Both the position numbers and the translations under genes were made by a program. This document shows positions 50,492-59,063 of a stretch of 64,000 nucleotides of DNA, one piece after another. The stretch is from Streptomyces candidus (lineage in GTDB: Bacteria; Actinomycetota; Actinomycetes; Streptomycetales; Streptomycetaceae). The notes beneath the pieces were generated by a model. That model worked only from the letters and a program-made list of their open reading frames with translations. It searched no databases and had not been told where the DNA came from. Where the stretch lies: the NCBI RefSeq assembly GCF_014207445.1, contig NZ_JACHEM010000008.1, forward strand, positions 278,090 to 342,089, read 5' to 3'. Within the stretch, counting starts at the first letter, position 1. Each line of letters begins with the position of its first letter.

Positions 50492-51837
50492 GAATTACCC
50501 CCGTAGGTGCGGTCGCTGGGTGGGGCGCCGGACGGACGTGCGTTCAGGACCTCCCGGGCCAACTCCTGGTAGCGCAGCACCGCCTGCTCGGCGACGCGCA
50601 GGTCGCACGGGGCGCTCCACAGCATCCGGCGGGCCGCGTCGTACCGCTCGACGAGCTGCGGGTCCTCGGCCAGGCCGTGCCGGGCCACCTTCGCCTTGTA
50701 CGCGTCCAGCCTGCCCCGCAGCTCGGCGCGCACCGCCAGCGGCGCGGTGACGGCGGTCAGCGACTCCCTGGCCCGCATCAGTTCGTCCTCGGCGTCCCGC
50801 TCCAGCGACTCCAGCAGCGGGGACAGCCGGTGCCAGCGGGCGTGCCGGCGATGCTCGGCCGCCGCGGCCAGAAGCTCCTGCAGGGCCGTTGGCGGCCCGC
50901 TCACCGCGGGCACCTCGGACGCGGCGATCTTCGCGAGGACCTCGCCGCGCGCGGACCGCGCCTCGGTCAGCGTGCGGTCCGCCCGCGAGAGGACGTCACG
51001 CAGCCTCACCAGGCGCTGCTCGGCGTCCTGGCGCACCGTGAGCACCGCGTCGATCTCGCGCCGCACGTCCTCCAGCGCGCGCGCCGCCCGGTCGTAGCGG
51101 TCCGTGTCGGGACGGCCGCCGCCGGGAGCCGAACTGCCCGGCGCGGCACGCCAGAAGGCCAGCGGGTCCGACACCACCTGCTCGCGCAGCGTCGCCAGCT
51201 CGTGCGTGATCGACTCCAGGTCGTCGCCCGCCGGGTGCTCGCCCGGACGCACACCGACGGAGTGCGCGAGGGAACGGGTGCGGTGCAGCTCCGCGGCCAG
51301 AAGGTCTATCCGGGCGGGCAGCGCCGACCACACCGCGTCCGCCGTCACCACCATGTCGAGCGAGGACGCGTACAACTCGTTCATCCGGGCCACCAGCTCG
51401 GCGAGCGAGAAGTGCTCTGAGAGCTTCGCGGGGCCGGTGATCGAGGACGGGGCCCCGTGCGCGTGCGCCCCGCCGGACACGGTGACGCCCCTGCCCCGGA
51501 GGATCTCGGTCAGCTCCACCAGGTCCTCCCGGCTGGGCCACCGCCGCCGCGCCCGTACCTCCCGGGCCGTGTGCAGCGCCGCGGTGTACGCGTCGAAGTA
51601 CGTCCACAGCAGGGCGATGGACTGCTCGGCGGACGCCCACCGGTCCTTGGTGACACCGGTCAGCGCCGCCCCCTCCAGGAGACGCCGTCCCGCGTGGTCC
51701 TGGAGGGCGAGCAGCGACGACTCGACCGCCTCGTGCTCGGCGCCGAGCCGCGCCAGCGCGCGGTCCGCCTGGTCCCGGTCGAGAACCGGACCAGGGGGGC
51801 TCCCCGCCGAGCCGGGGGAGGATCCCGCGACGCCCAT
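50488..51837 (-). CDS. Helical/coiled-coil protein of the PknG cluster
   Basis: This 449-residue protein is predicted to be almost wholly helical with heptad-like stretches, for example ALEDVRREIDAVLTVRQDAE, the segment RLVRLRDVLSRADRTLTEAR, and LAVRAELRGRLDAYKAKVAR. No catalytic motif, signal peptide or membrane helix is visible. It lies between glnH and pknG and overlaps the pknG start by four bases (ATGA), so it is translationally coupled to the kinase. It could be an adaptor between the kinase and the membrane sensor. That is inference from position alone, because I do not recognise the family. Confidence 0.8.
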   Translation of the reverse strand: MGVAGSSPGSAGSPPGPVLDRDQADRALARLGAEHEAVESSLLALQDHAGRRLLEGAALTGVTKDRWASAEQSIALLWTYFDAYTAALHTAREVRARRRWPSREDLVELTEILRGRGVTVSGGAHAHGAPSSITGPAKLSEHFSLAELVARMNELYASSLDMVVTADAVWSALPARIDLLAAELHRTRSLAHSVGVRPGEHPAGDDLESITHELATLREQVVSDPLAFWRAAPGSSAPGGGRPDTDRYDRAARALEDVRREIDAVLTVRQDAEQRLVRLRDVLSRADRTLTEARSARGEVLAKIAASEVPAVSGPPTALQELLAAAAEHRRHARWHRLSPLLESLERDAEDELMRARESLTAVTAPLAVRAELRGRLDAYKAKVARHGLAEDPQLVERYDAARRMLWSAPCDLRVAEQAVLRYQELAREVLNARPSGAPPSDRTYGGNS

Positions 51838-51939
51838 CGATCACCTCTCCGCTTCTGCCGTCGACTGCTGTCGTCCTGTGGGTGGGTGCTGCCTGTGTGG
51901 TGCGCGGTGCGCGGCGTTGCGCGCAGGGGCGGTCGGGGG

Positions 51940-52992
51940 TCAGTCGCGGAACTTCGGCGCCGGTGGGCCCGTGAGGTCCGGGAGGTCCTCCTCCAGCCAG
52001 CGGCTGTACGAGGTCATCCACGGGCTCCGGGGGCCGCCCTGGCTGTACGCGGCGAGGACCTTGTTGATCCGCCGCACCAGGTCGTCGTTGCCCAGCTTGG
52101 TCGCCACCCCGTAGTACTCCGTCGTGAACGGCTTGCCCTTCACCTGGATCGCCGGGTCCTGCGCCGCCTGGCCCGCCGCGAGCGCGTTGTCCGTGACGAT
52201 CGCGTCCACCTGGCCGAGCTGCAGCCGCACCAGGCAGTCCAGCTGATTGGCCACCGTGAACTCCGGCTTGTCGAAGACCGCGCCGAACGACTCCTCCTTC
52301 AGCGCCTCGTTGGCGGTGGAGCCCTTCGCGGTGCAGACCCGCCGGCCCCTGAGGGTGTCGTCGTACCCCTTGATCGGCGAGTCCACCGGGGCCAGCACCT
52401 GCTGTCCCGCCTGGAAGTACGCGTGCGAGAAAGCGACGTCCTTGATGCGGGAGCAGTTCACCGTCATGGTCCGCGCCACGATGTCGACCAGACCGCTCTT
52501 CAGCGCGGGTATGCGCTGACTGGTCGGTATCGCGCGGTAGACGACCTTGTTCTCGTCGCCGAGTATCTCCTTGGCGATGGCCTTCACCAGATCGATGTCG
52601 AAGCCTTCGAGGGTGCCGGTGGCGGGATTGCGGTACCCCCAGCGGAAGCTGTTCTGGTCCACGCCCGCGACGAGCTTGCCCCGCTTCTTGATCTCCGCGA
52701 CCGACGGACCGTCCGCACCGGACGGCCGCAGGCTCGCCTCCGGGTTCTCGCACTCCTCCGCCTTGCCGGACAGTCCGGCCAGGGTGCCGCTGCCCGGCGC
52801 GGACACGGTGTCCGCGCGGTAGCCGTCGGTGTCGGGCAACGGCAGTACCGCCACGCCCGCCGTCAGCGCACAGGCGGCGGCCAGCGCCACCACCCCCGAC
52901 CGCCAGCCGCCCCGCAGGGTGCGGGCCGATCCGGTCGCGGGAGCCCCACGGGTCCGCCCCGTACCGGACGTGCCCGTCCAGGTCTTCCTCAT
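51940..52992 (-). CDS. glnH: Amino-acid-binding sensor protein (GlnH-like)
   Basis: This 350-residue type II periplasmic-binding-protein fold is anchored by an N-terminal hydrophobic segment (about residues 33-50, VVALAAACALTAGVAVL). The binding domain shows KLVAGVDQNSFRWGYRNPAT, the GTLEGFDIDLVKAIA motif of glutamate/aspartate-binding proteins, and GYDDTLRGRRVCTAKGSTANEA. There is no ABC permease or ATPase beside it. In mycobacteria, GlnH binds aspartate/glutamate and signals through GlnX to PknG, which fits this locus. I chose the ATG at 52992, which has GGAGGGAG just before it; an upstream ATG at 53049 overlaps the glnX stop codon. Confidence 0.88.
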   Translation of the reverse strand: MRKTWTGTSGTGRTRGAPATGSARTLRGGWRSGVVALAAACALTAGVAVLPLPDTDGYRADTVSAPGSGTLAGLSGKAEECENPEASLRPSGADGPSVAEIKKRGKLVAGVDQNSFRWGYRNPATGTLEGFDIDLVKAIAKEILGDENKVVYRAIPTSQRIPALKSGLVDIVARTMTVNCSRIKDVAFSHAYFQAGQQVLAPVDSPIKGYDDTLRGRRVCTAKGSTANEALKEESFGAVFDKPEFTVANQLDCLVRLQLGQVDAIVTDNALAAGQAAQDPAIQVKGKPFTTEYYGVATKLGNDDLVRRINKVLAAYSQGGPRSPWMTSYSRWLEEDLPDLTGPPAPKFRD

Positions 52993-53045
52993 CGCGCTCC
53001 CTCCGGACGATCGGTCCTGCGCCTCGTGTGCGCCGCGCTCCCTCA

Positions 53046-54473
53046 TCACCTGTACTCCGAAAGCCTGCGACCGATGCCGACGACGGCCGCCCCGGCGGCG
53101 AGCACCGCCAGCACGCCCGCCCCGACGGCCAGACCGGACAGCGCGCTCCTGCCGCCCTCGGCGGCCTCCGTGAACTCCCGCTGCTCCCAGCTCACGGCCC
53201 TCTCCAGGGCGTCGTCGACGTGCCCGAACGCCTCACCGGACGAGTCCTTCGCACTGGTGATCCGCGTCAGCGCCTCGTCGTAGTCGCCGCCGTCGTCGGC
53301 CGTGCGCGCCTTCGCGTGCCACCCCTTCCACGTCTTGACGCCTTCCAGCGCCCGACTTACAGGGGTGCTGCCGCCGACGTCGTCGGCGAGCCGCCGGGCG
53401 TCGGACAACTGCCGCTCCAGGGCGGCCATCCCGCTCCGGTAGTCGCTCTCGTACTTGTCCTTGCCGTCCGCGGTGGTCACCGCGCCCCGCGACACCAGGG
53501 TCAGGTTCTCGTTGGCGCGGGCCTGGAGGGAACTGATCCGGGCGTCGTTGAGGACCTTCAGGGACTCCTGCCCGTGCGCCCGGGAGTCGTCCAGGCCCGA
53601 CGCGGCGACCGCGTGCCCCACGGTCAGCCACAGCAGGACGGCCAGGGAGGCGACCGAAGCGGCCAGCATGCCCTGGTTGAACACCCGGTTCGTACGCCGG
53701 TAGTTGCGGTGCTGCGCCCAGCCGAGACCGCCGAGCGCGAGCACGCCCAGGCCCAGGGCGACGTACGGCCAGGAGCTCGCCTCGTCGTAGTCGCGGTAGA
53801 GGCGGGCCGTCTCCTCGTCGTAGAGCTTCTTCGCGGCGGGCAGCAGGTGGGTGGTCATCTGCTCGTTGGCGTACCGCAGGTAGGCGCCGCCGAGCGGGAG
53901 GCCCTGCCGGTTGTTGGCGCGGGCGCGCTCGATCAGCCCGGTGTACCGGGGGAGCTGCTGGTTGAGCTTGGCTATCTCCTGGCCCGACGCGCTCACGCTC
54001 GACGTGTTCGCGGCGGCCTTGACCAGCAGGCGGGACGCCTCCGCGATGTCCTTCTCGTACCGTTCGGTGACCGCGCGGGGCTCCTGGGCGCCCGCGAGGA
54101 AACCGCTCGCGGCGGAAGTGTCGGCGTCGGCGAGGGAGCGGTAGATGTTCGCGGCGTCGGCCGACAGCGGCTGGCTGCGGGTCACCACGTCGTCGGCGGC
54201 GGCGGCCCGGTCGGACACCTGCCAGGCGGTCACCGCGCCGAACGCGAGCACCAGCAGCGCCAGCGCGGCCCCGATGATCCGCAGCCGGCCGGGCTCGGTC
54301 GTGGCACCGGCACGCAGCCGGTCCCTGCCCTCGGCCCAGGCGGTGGTGCGGGCGGGAGGCGGTTGCTGCGGCCCGGACGCCACGGCGCCGGAGCCCGTGG
54401 GCGCGGGCACGGCGGGTGTCGGCGCGGGCGCCACGGCCGTGCCCCCTGGGCCGCTCGTCGGCGGGTGTGCCAC
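53046..54473 (-). CDS. glnX: Transmembrane sensor partner of GlnH (GlnX-like)
   Basis: This 475-residue membrane protein has a cytoplasmic Pro/Ala-rich start (1-60), a first transmembrane helix near 65-85, and an extracytoplasmic helical domain. Two central membrane helices follow (WPYVALGLGVLALGGLGWA and MLAASVASLAVLLWLTVGH), then a second extracytoplasmic helical domain and a final helix (SGLAVGAGVLAVLAAGAAVV). The two-domain, four-helix layout and the position ahead of glnH and pknG match mycobacterial GlnX, which passes the GlnH signal to PknG. The start is GTG at 54473, with GGGGGAGGT just upstream. It is the first gene of the seven-gene run. Confidence 0.85.
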   Translation of the reverse strand: MAHPPTSGPGGTAVAPAPTPAVPAPTGSGAVASGPQQPPPARTTAWAEGRDRLRAGATTEPGRLRIIGAALALLVLAFGAVTAWQVSDRAAAADDVVTRSQPLSADAANIYRSLADADTSAASGFLAGAQEPRAVTERYEKDIAEASRLLVKAAANTSSVSASGQEIAKLNQQLPRYTGLIERARANNRQGLPLGGAYLRYANEQMTTHLLPAAKKLYDEETARLYRDYDEASSWPYVALGLGVLALGGLGWAQHRNYRRTNRVFNQGMLAASVASLAVLLWLTVGHAVAASGLDDSRAHGQESLKVLNDARISSLQARANENLTLVSRGAVTTADGKDKYESDYRSGMAALERQLSDARRLADDVGGSTPVSRALEGVKTWKGWHAKARTADDGGDYDEALTRITSAKDSSGEAFGHVDDALERAVSWEQREFTEAAEGGRSALSGLAVGAGVLAVLAAGAAVVGIGRRLSEYR

Positions 54474-54949
54474 GTGACCTCCCCCTCGGTCGTGGACGGC
54501 TGGCCCGTCTCCCGGCGGGCTCCCCTCCCCATGAAAACGTCGGAGAGATCCGCTTGGTTCCCGCACCGGGCCCGGCGGCGATCGGCGCCCCGGCCGGCCG
54601 GGGACCGGTGCGATGCCCAACTCGCGCCAGGGACATGCCACTTCGTGGCCGAATCCTATGCGGCAGACAGACCCCGGACCACAAAAACCCAACGATCACC
54701 CACGTCGCCTTCTTGCTGCCCCCGGTAGCTCCCTTGCGCGGCGGGGCCGCCCGCCTCTACGCCCGCCCCTTTGGGCGGCGGGGCCGCCCCCCGGGGGCGG
54801 AACGGGCGGGCAAGGGGGCGGCCCCCACCGGAGGTGCACCCTCCCGCCGTACGCCCCGCATCCCCCGTACGCCCCACCCCCCGTACGCCGCCCGGCCGTG
54901 CGCCCCGCCCCCGCCGTACCCCCAAGCCCCGCCGCCCCCCGTCCACCCC
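54474..54949. other. Intergenic region between kinase gene-sugar operon end and glnX
   Basis: These 476 bases hold the glnX promoter region (54474-54700), in which I see no clear hexamers, and the second copy of the GC-rich repeat. Pyrimidine-rich sequence made of CGTACGCCCC-like repeats (about 54850-54945) follows up to the sugar kinase stop codon. No gene is seen. Confidence 0.45.
54719..54841 (-). repeat. GC-rich dispersed intergenic repeat, copy 2 (inverted)
   Basis: Read on the minus strand, this segment carries GGGTGCACCTCCGGTGGGGG and then the same core blocks as copy 1 at 43600-43727. It diverges only in a stretch of about 20 bases and rejoins at GGCCCCGCCGCGCA. Copy 2 lies downstream of the sugar kinase gene in the same relative orientation that copy 1 has to the PIMT-like gene. 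Confidence 0.8.
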
Positions 54950-55942
54950 CTACCCGTACTGCCCCCGCAACCTCCGCCCCGCCTCCCCCCGCGCCCCCAC
55001 CCGGTCCAGCCCCAGCAGCGCCGCCCCCAGCACCGGCGCCGCCGTCACCACCCGTACGACCGCCTTCGGTGCCCGCTCGGCGAGCAGGGCGCGGATGCGG
55101 TCGTCCAACTCCGGGTGACGGGCCGCGAGCACGCTCCCGCCGAGCAGCACCGGCGCCTCCTCCGTCAGGAGGTCCAGGCGCCCCAGCGCCACCGAAGCCA
55201 TCGCGACCACCTCGTCCGCCAGCCGGTGCACCAGCGACCGGGCGACCGGATCGCCCTCCGCGCTCACCGCGAACACCAGCGGCGCGACCTCGTGCTGCCG
55301 CACCGCGGGGATGCGCCCCAGGTGCAGTGCCTCGATGAGGGCGTACATCGAGTCGAGTCCGAAGTGCGCGGGCAGCACGCGCGCGAGCGCGGTGGGCGCC
55401 CCGCGCCCGTCCTCCGCCCGTGCCGCGAACCACAGCGCCTCGTCCGCGAGGCCACCTCCGCCGCCCCAGTCGCCGGAGAGCTTGCCGATGGCGGGGAAGC
55501 GGGCGGTGCGTCCGTCGGGCAGCATGCCGACGCAGTTGATGCCCGCCCCGCACACCACCGCGACCCCGCGCGGCTCGTCCACTCCGGCACGCAGGACGGC
55601 GAAGGTGTCGTTGCGGACCTCGGTGGTGCGGCCCCAGCCGCGCGCCTGCACCGCCTGGGCCAGCTCCCGCTCCTCGACGGGGAGGTCGGCGTTGGCCAGG
55701 CACGCCGAGACGTGGTCGACCCCGGAGACCCCGGCCGCCCGCATGGCCCGTTCGACCGCGTCCGCGAGGACGTCGACGGCCGCCCGCACGCCCACCAGCG
55801 GCGGCTGGAAGCCGCCTCCCCGGCCCGTGCCCAGAACCGTTCCGTCCGCGCCGACGACGGCGACGTCCGTCTTGCTGTTGCCCGCGTCGACGGCGAGGAC
55901 CGAGCCCCGCTCGCCGGCCGGGCCGTCGGCGGCAGTGCTCAT
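54950..55942 (-). CDS. BadF/BadG-type sugar kinase (N-acetylglucosamine kinase-like)
   Basis: This 330-residue ASKHA-fold kinase has phosphate-1 motif VLAVDAGNSKTDVAVV near residues 15-30, the phosphate-2/catalytic region GVAVVCGAGINCVG, and adenosine motif PVLLGGSVLAA near residue 275. NAG kinases and related sugar kinases of this family phosphorylate an amino sugar or another hexose with ATP. Its ATG overlaps the stop codon of the GH4 gene by four bases. It is the last gene of the sugar operon, so it probably phosphorylates the imported sugar or a product of GH4 cleavage. Confidence 0.88.
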   Translation of the reverse strand: MSTAADGPAGERGSVLAVDAGNSKTDVAVVGADGTVLGTGRGGGFQPPLVGVRAAVDVLADAVERAMRAAGVSGVDHVSACLANADLPVEERELAQAVQARGWGRTTEVRNDTFAVLRAGVDEPRGVAVVCGAGINCVGMLPDGRTARFPAIGKLSGDWGGGGGLADEALWFAARAEDGRGAPTALARVLPAHFGLDSMYALIEALHLGRIPAVRQHEVAPLVFAVSAEGDPVARSLVHRLADEVVAMASVALGRLDLLTEEAPVLLGGSVLAARHPELDDRIRALLAERAPKAVVRVVTAAPVLGAALLGLDRVGARGEAGRRLRGQYG

Positions 55943-57204
55943 GCCCACGCCAGGTGCTCCCGGTTGTGCGCGAGCAGTTTGTCCGTGAGCGCCTCGGCGT
56001 ACTCGAACTGTCCGACCAGCGGGTGCGCGAGGAGCGCCTTGAAGACGCGCTCGCGTCCGCCGTGCAGGGCCGCTTCGAGCGCGAGGTTCTCGTACGCGGT
56101 GACGTGGGAGACGAGCCCCGCGTACATCGGGTCGAGTGCGGGCACCGCGAGAGGTGTCGCGCCACTGGCGTCGACGCGCGCCTGCGTCTCGATGACGGCG
56201 TCGTCCGGGAGGAAGGGGAGCGTGCCGTTGTTGTACGTATTGACGACCTGCACCCCGGAACCGCCGCCACCCAGCAGCGAGGACGCCAGGTCGACGGCCG
56301 CCTCCGAGTAGAACGCGCCGCCGCGCCCGGCGAGCAGCTCGGGCTTCTCGTCGAGCGCGGGGTCGCCGTACAGCGCCAGCAGTTCCTTCTCCATCGCGGC
56401 GACCTCGGCGGCGCGGGACGGCTTGCTGCCGAGTTCCCGTACGACCTCGTCGTGCTGGTAGAAGTACCGCAGGTAGTACGAGGGGACCACGCCGAGGCGG
56501 TCCACGACCGCGCGCGGCATGTGCAGATCGGCGGCGATGGCGTCGCCGTGCTCGGCGATCAGCCGGGGCAGCAGGTCCTCTCCGGCCGGGCCGCCGAGAC
56601 GTACGCCCAGCTCCCAGGTGAGGTGGTTGAGGCCGACGTGGTCGAGGTGGACCTCGGCCGGGGCGACGTCGAGCAGTTTCGCGAACTTCCGCTGGAAGCC
56701 GATGGCCACGTTGCACAGTCCCACCGCCTTGTGGCCGGCCTGGAGCAGGGCGCGGGTGACGATGCCGACGGGGTTGGTGAAGTCGATGATCCACGCGTCG
56801 GGGCTGGTGCGGCGGACGCGTCCGGCGATGTCCAGGACGACGGGGACCGTGCGCAGCGCCTTGGCGAGACCGCCCGCGCCGGTCGTCTCCTGGCCGACGC
56901 AGCCGCACTCCAGCGGCCACGTCTCGTCCTGCCGGCGGGCCGCCTGGCCGCCGACCCGGAGCTGGAGCAGCACCGCGTCGGCACCGGTGACGCCCGCGTC
57001 CAGGTCGGAGGTGGTGGTGATCGTGCCCGGGTGGCCCTGCTTGGCGAAGATGCGCCGGGCGAGACCGCCGACCAGTTCCAGCCGGTCGGCCGCCGGGTCG
57101 ATCAGGACGAGTTCGGTGACCGGCAGGGTGTCCCGCAGCCGGGCGAAGCCGTCGATCAACTCGGGGGTGTAGGTGGAACCTCCACCGACTACTGCGAGCT
57201 TCAT
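55939..57204 (-). CDS. GH4 family glycosidase (6-phospho-beta-glucosidase-like)
   Basis: This 421-residue enzyme is NAD- and metal-dependent, with the nucleotide-binding start LAVVGGGSTYTPELIDGF and DFTNPVGIVT. CNVAIGFQRKFAKLL contains the metal-binding cysteine, and GLNHLTWELGV has the metal-binding histidine. GH4 enzymes cleave glycosides by transient oxidation at C3, and many need a 6-phosphorylated substrate. Here the uptake genes encode an ABC system, which does not phosphorylate. Either the downstream kinase supplies the phosphate or this GH4 acts on a free glycoside. The gene lies 11 bases from the permease gene. Confidence 0.9.
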   Translation of the reverse strand: MKLAVVGGGSTYTPELIDGFARLRDTLPVTELVLIDPAADRLELVGGLARRIFAKQGHPGTITTTSDLDAGVTGADAVLLQLRVGGQAARRQDETWPLECGCVGQETTGAGGLAKALRTVPVVLDIAGRVRRTSPDAWIIDFTNPVGIVTRALLQAGHKAVGLCNVAIGFQRKFAKLLDVAPAEVHLDHVGLNHLTWELGVRLGGPAGEDLLPRLIAEHGDAIAADLHMPRAVVDRLGVVPSYYLRYFYQHDEVVRELGSKPSRAAEVAAMEKELLALYGDPALDEKPELLAGRGGAFYSEAAVDLASSLLGGGGSGVQVVNTYNNGTLPFLPDDAVIETQARVDASGATPLAVPALDPMYAGLVSHVTAYENLALEAALHGGRERVFKALLAHPLVGQFEYAEALTDKLLAHNREHLAWA

Positions 57205-57215
57205 GAATTGGTGAC

Positions 57216-58109
57216 CTAGCCCTTCACTCCGGTCAGCGTGACACCCTCGACGAACGCCTTCTGGGCGAAGAAGAAGACGAGGATCACAGGGGCCATGACC
57301 AGTACGGTCGCGGCCATGGTCAGGTTCCAGTTGGTCTGGTGCGCGCCCTTGAAGGACTCAAGTCCGTAACTCAGGGTCCAGGCGGCCGGGTTCTCCGACG
57401 CGTAGATCTGCGGACCGAAGTAGTCGTTCCACAGGGCGAAGAACTGGAACAGGGCGATCGCCGCGATGCCGGGCCTGGCCATCGGCAGCACGATGCGGAT
57501 CAGCGTACGGAAGTCGCCGCAGCCGTCCACCTTCGCCGCGTCCAGGTACTCGTCGGGGATCGTCAGCAGGAACTGCCGCAGCAGGAAGATGGAGAACGCG
57601 TCGCCGAACGCGAGCGGGATGATCAGCGGCCACAGGGTGCCGGTGAGGTCCAGCTGCTTCGACCAGAACAGGTACATCGGGATGATGACGACCTGCGGCG
57701 GCAGCATCATCATCGAGATGACCAGCAGCAGCGACAGGTTCCGGCCCCGGAAGCGGAACTTGGCGAGTGCGTACGCCACCGGTACCGACGACAGCACGGT
57801 CAGTACGGTGCCCAGGCCCGCGTACATCAGGCTGTTCCGCCACCAGCCGAGGAAGCCCGGCGTCCGGAAGACCTTGACGTAGTTGCCCCACTCCCAGGTG
57901 TGCGGCACCAGGTCGCTGGTGAGCGCCTGACGGTCGCTCATCAACGAGGTGAGCAGCAGGAAGACGAACGGCAGCACGAAGAAGAGGGCTGCCGCTGTCC
58001 CCAGGGAGTGCACACCGATCCAGTGGAGTGTGGCTCTGCGGCGGGCGGTGCGGCGGGCCGGAGTGGGGGTCTCCGTACGGAGCGGACGCTCAAGAGTCGT
58101 GGTGGACAT
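57216..58109 (-). CDS. Sugar ABC transporter permease (MalG type)
   Basis: This 297-residue inner-membrane permease has six hydrophobic helices and the EAA-type cytoplasmic loop DAAKVDGCGDFRTLIRIVLP near residues 195-215, where the ATPase docks. The ATPase gene is absent from the operon, as is normal for Streptomyces sugar transporters that share the MsiK ATPase. It follows the MalF-type gene by five bases. Confidence 0.92.
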   Translation of the reverse strand: MSTTTLERPLRTETPTPARRTARRRATLHWIGVHSLGTAAALFFVLPFVFLLLTSLMSDRQALTSDLVPHTWEWGNYVKVFRTPGFLGWWRNSLMYAGLGTVLTVLSSVPVAYALAKFRFRGRNLSLLLVISMMMLPPQVVIIPMYLFWSKQLDLTGTLWPLIIPLAFGDAFSIFLLRQFLLTIPDEYLDAAKVDGCGDFRTLIRIVLPMARPGIAAIALFQFFALWNDYFGPQIYASENPAAWTLSYGLESFKGAHQTNWNLTMAATVLVMAPVILVFFFAQKAFVEGVTLTGVKG

Positions 58110-58114
58110 GGGAA

Positions 58115-59056
58115 TCAGTCACCTGCCTGGAGGAGGCCGCCGCGCCGTCGCATCAGCAGGGCCGTGAAGGCCATCGCCAGGACGAACAGGACGAGTGCGG
58201 TGACCGCGGCGGAGCCGTAGTCGAACCGCTGGAAGCCGAGGTTGTAGACGAGCTGGGGCAGAGTCAGGGTCGACTTGTCCGGGAAGCCGGGCTCGAACGG
58301 CTGGCCCGAGTTGCCGATGACGCCCGAAGCGACCTTCCCCGCCACCAGGGGCTGGGTGTAGTACTGCATCGCCTGGATGACCCCGGTGACCACCGCGAAC
58401 AGCACGATGGGCGAGATGTTCGGCAGCGTCACGAAGCGGAACCGCTGCCAGGACGACGCCCCGTCCAGCTCCGCCGCCTCGTACTGTTCCTTCGGTACGT
58501 CGAGCAGCGCGGCCATGAAGATGACCATGAGGTCGCCGATGCCCCACACGGCGAGGATCGTCAGCGCCGGCTTCGAGGTCGCCGGGTCGGTGAACCAGTC
58601 CGGGGTGGGCAGCCCCAGGGAGCCCAGGATCTCGTTGACCGGGCCCGTGCCCGGATTGAGCAGGAAGACGAAACCGAGGGTGGCCGCCACCGGCGGAGCG
58701 AGGTAGGGCAGATAGAAAAGGGTGCGGAAGACACCCGTCCCCGATTTGATCTTCGTGATCAGCAGGCCGATGCCGAGGCCGAAGGCGACGCGGCAGATCA
58801 CCATCACGACGACCAGCCAGAGGGTGTTCCTCATCGCGGGCCAGAAGTTCGGGTAGTCCGTGAAGACGTACGTCCAGTTGTCGAGGCCGTTGAATACCGG
58901 GGCGCCGAAACCGTCGTACTTCATGAAGGAGAAATACACGGTGGAGATCAGCGGGTACGCGAAGAAGACCGAGAAACCGATCAGCCAGGGCGACATGAAG
59001 GCTGCCGTGCGAAGCGCACCGCGGGTGCGCTTCGCACGGAGAGTGTGAGTGGTCAT
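58115..59056 (-). CDS. Sugar ABC transporter permease (MalF type)
   Basis: This 313-residue permease has about six hydrophobic helices, starting with AAFMSPWLIGFSVFFAYPLI. The EAA loop EAAELDGASSWQRFRFVTLP is near residues 185-205. It forms the membrane channel with the MalG-type partner. It lies seven bases after the binding-protein gene. No dedicated ATPase is encoded here. Confidence 0.92.
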   Translation of the reverse strand: MTTHTLRAKRTRGALRTAAFMSPWLIGFSVFFAYPLISTVYFSFMKYDGFGAPVFNGLDNWTYVFTDYPNFWPAMRNTLWLVVVMVICRVAFGLGIGLLITKIKSGTGVFRTLFYLPYLAPPVAATLGFVFLLNPGTGPVNEILGSLGLPTPDWFTDPATSKPALTILAVWGIGDLMVIFMAALLDVPKEQYEAAELDGASSWQRFRFVTLPNISPIVLFAVVTGVIQAMQYYTQPLVAGKVASGVIGNSGQPFEPGFPDKSTLTLPQLVYNLGFQRFDYGSAAVTALVLFVLAMAFTALLMRRRGGLLQAGD

Positions 59057-59063
59057 CGCGGAG

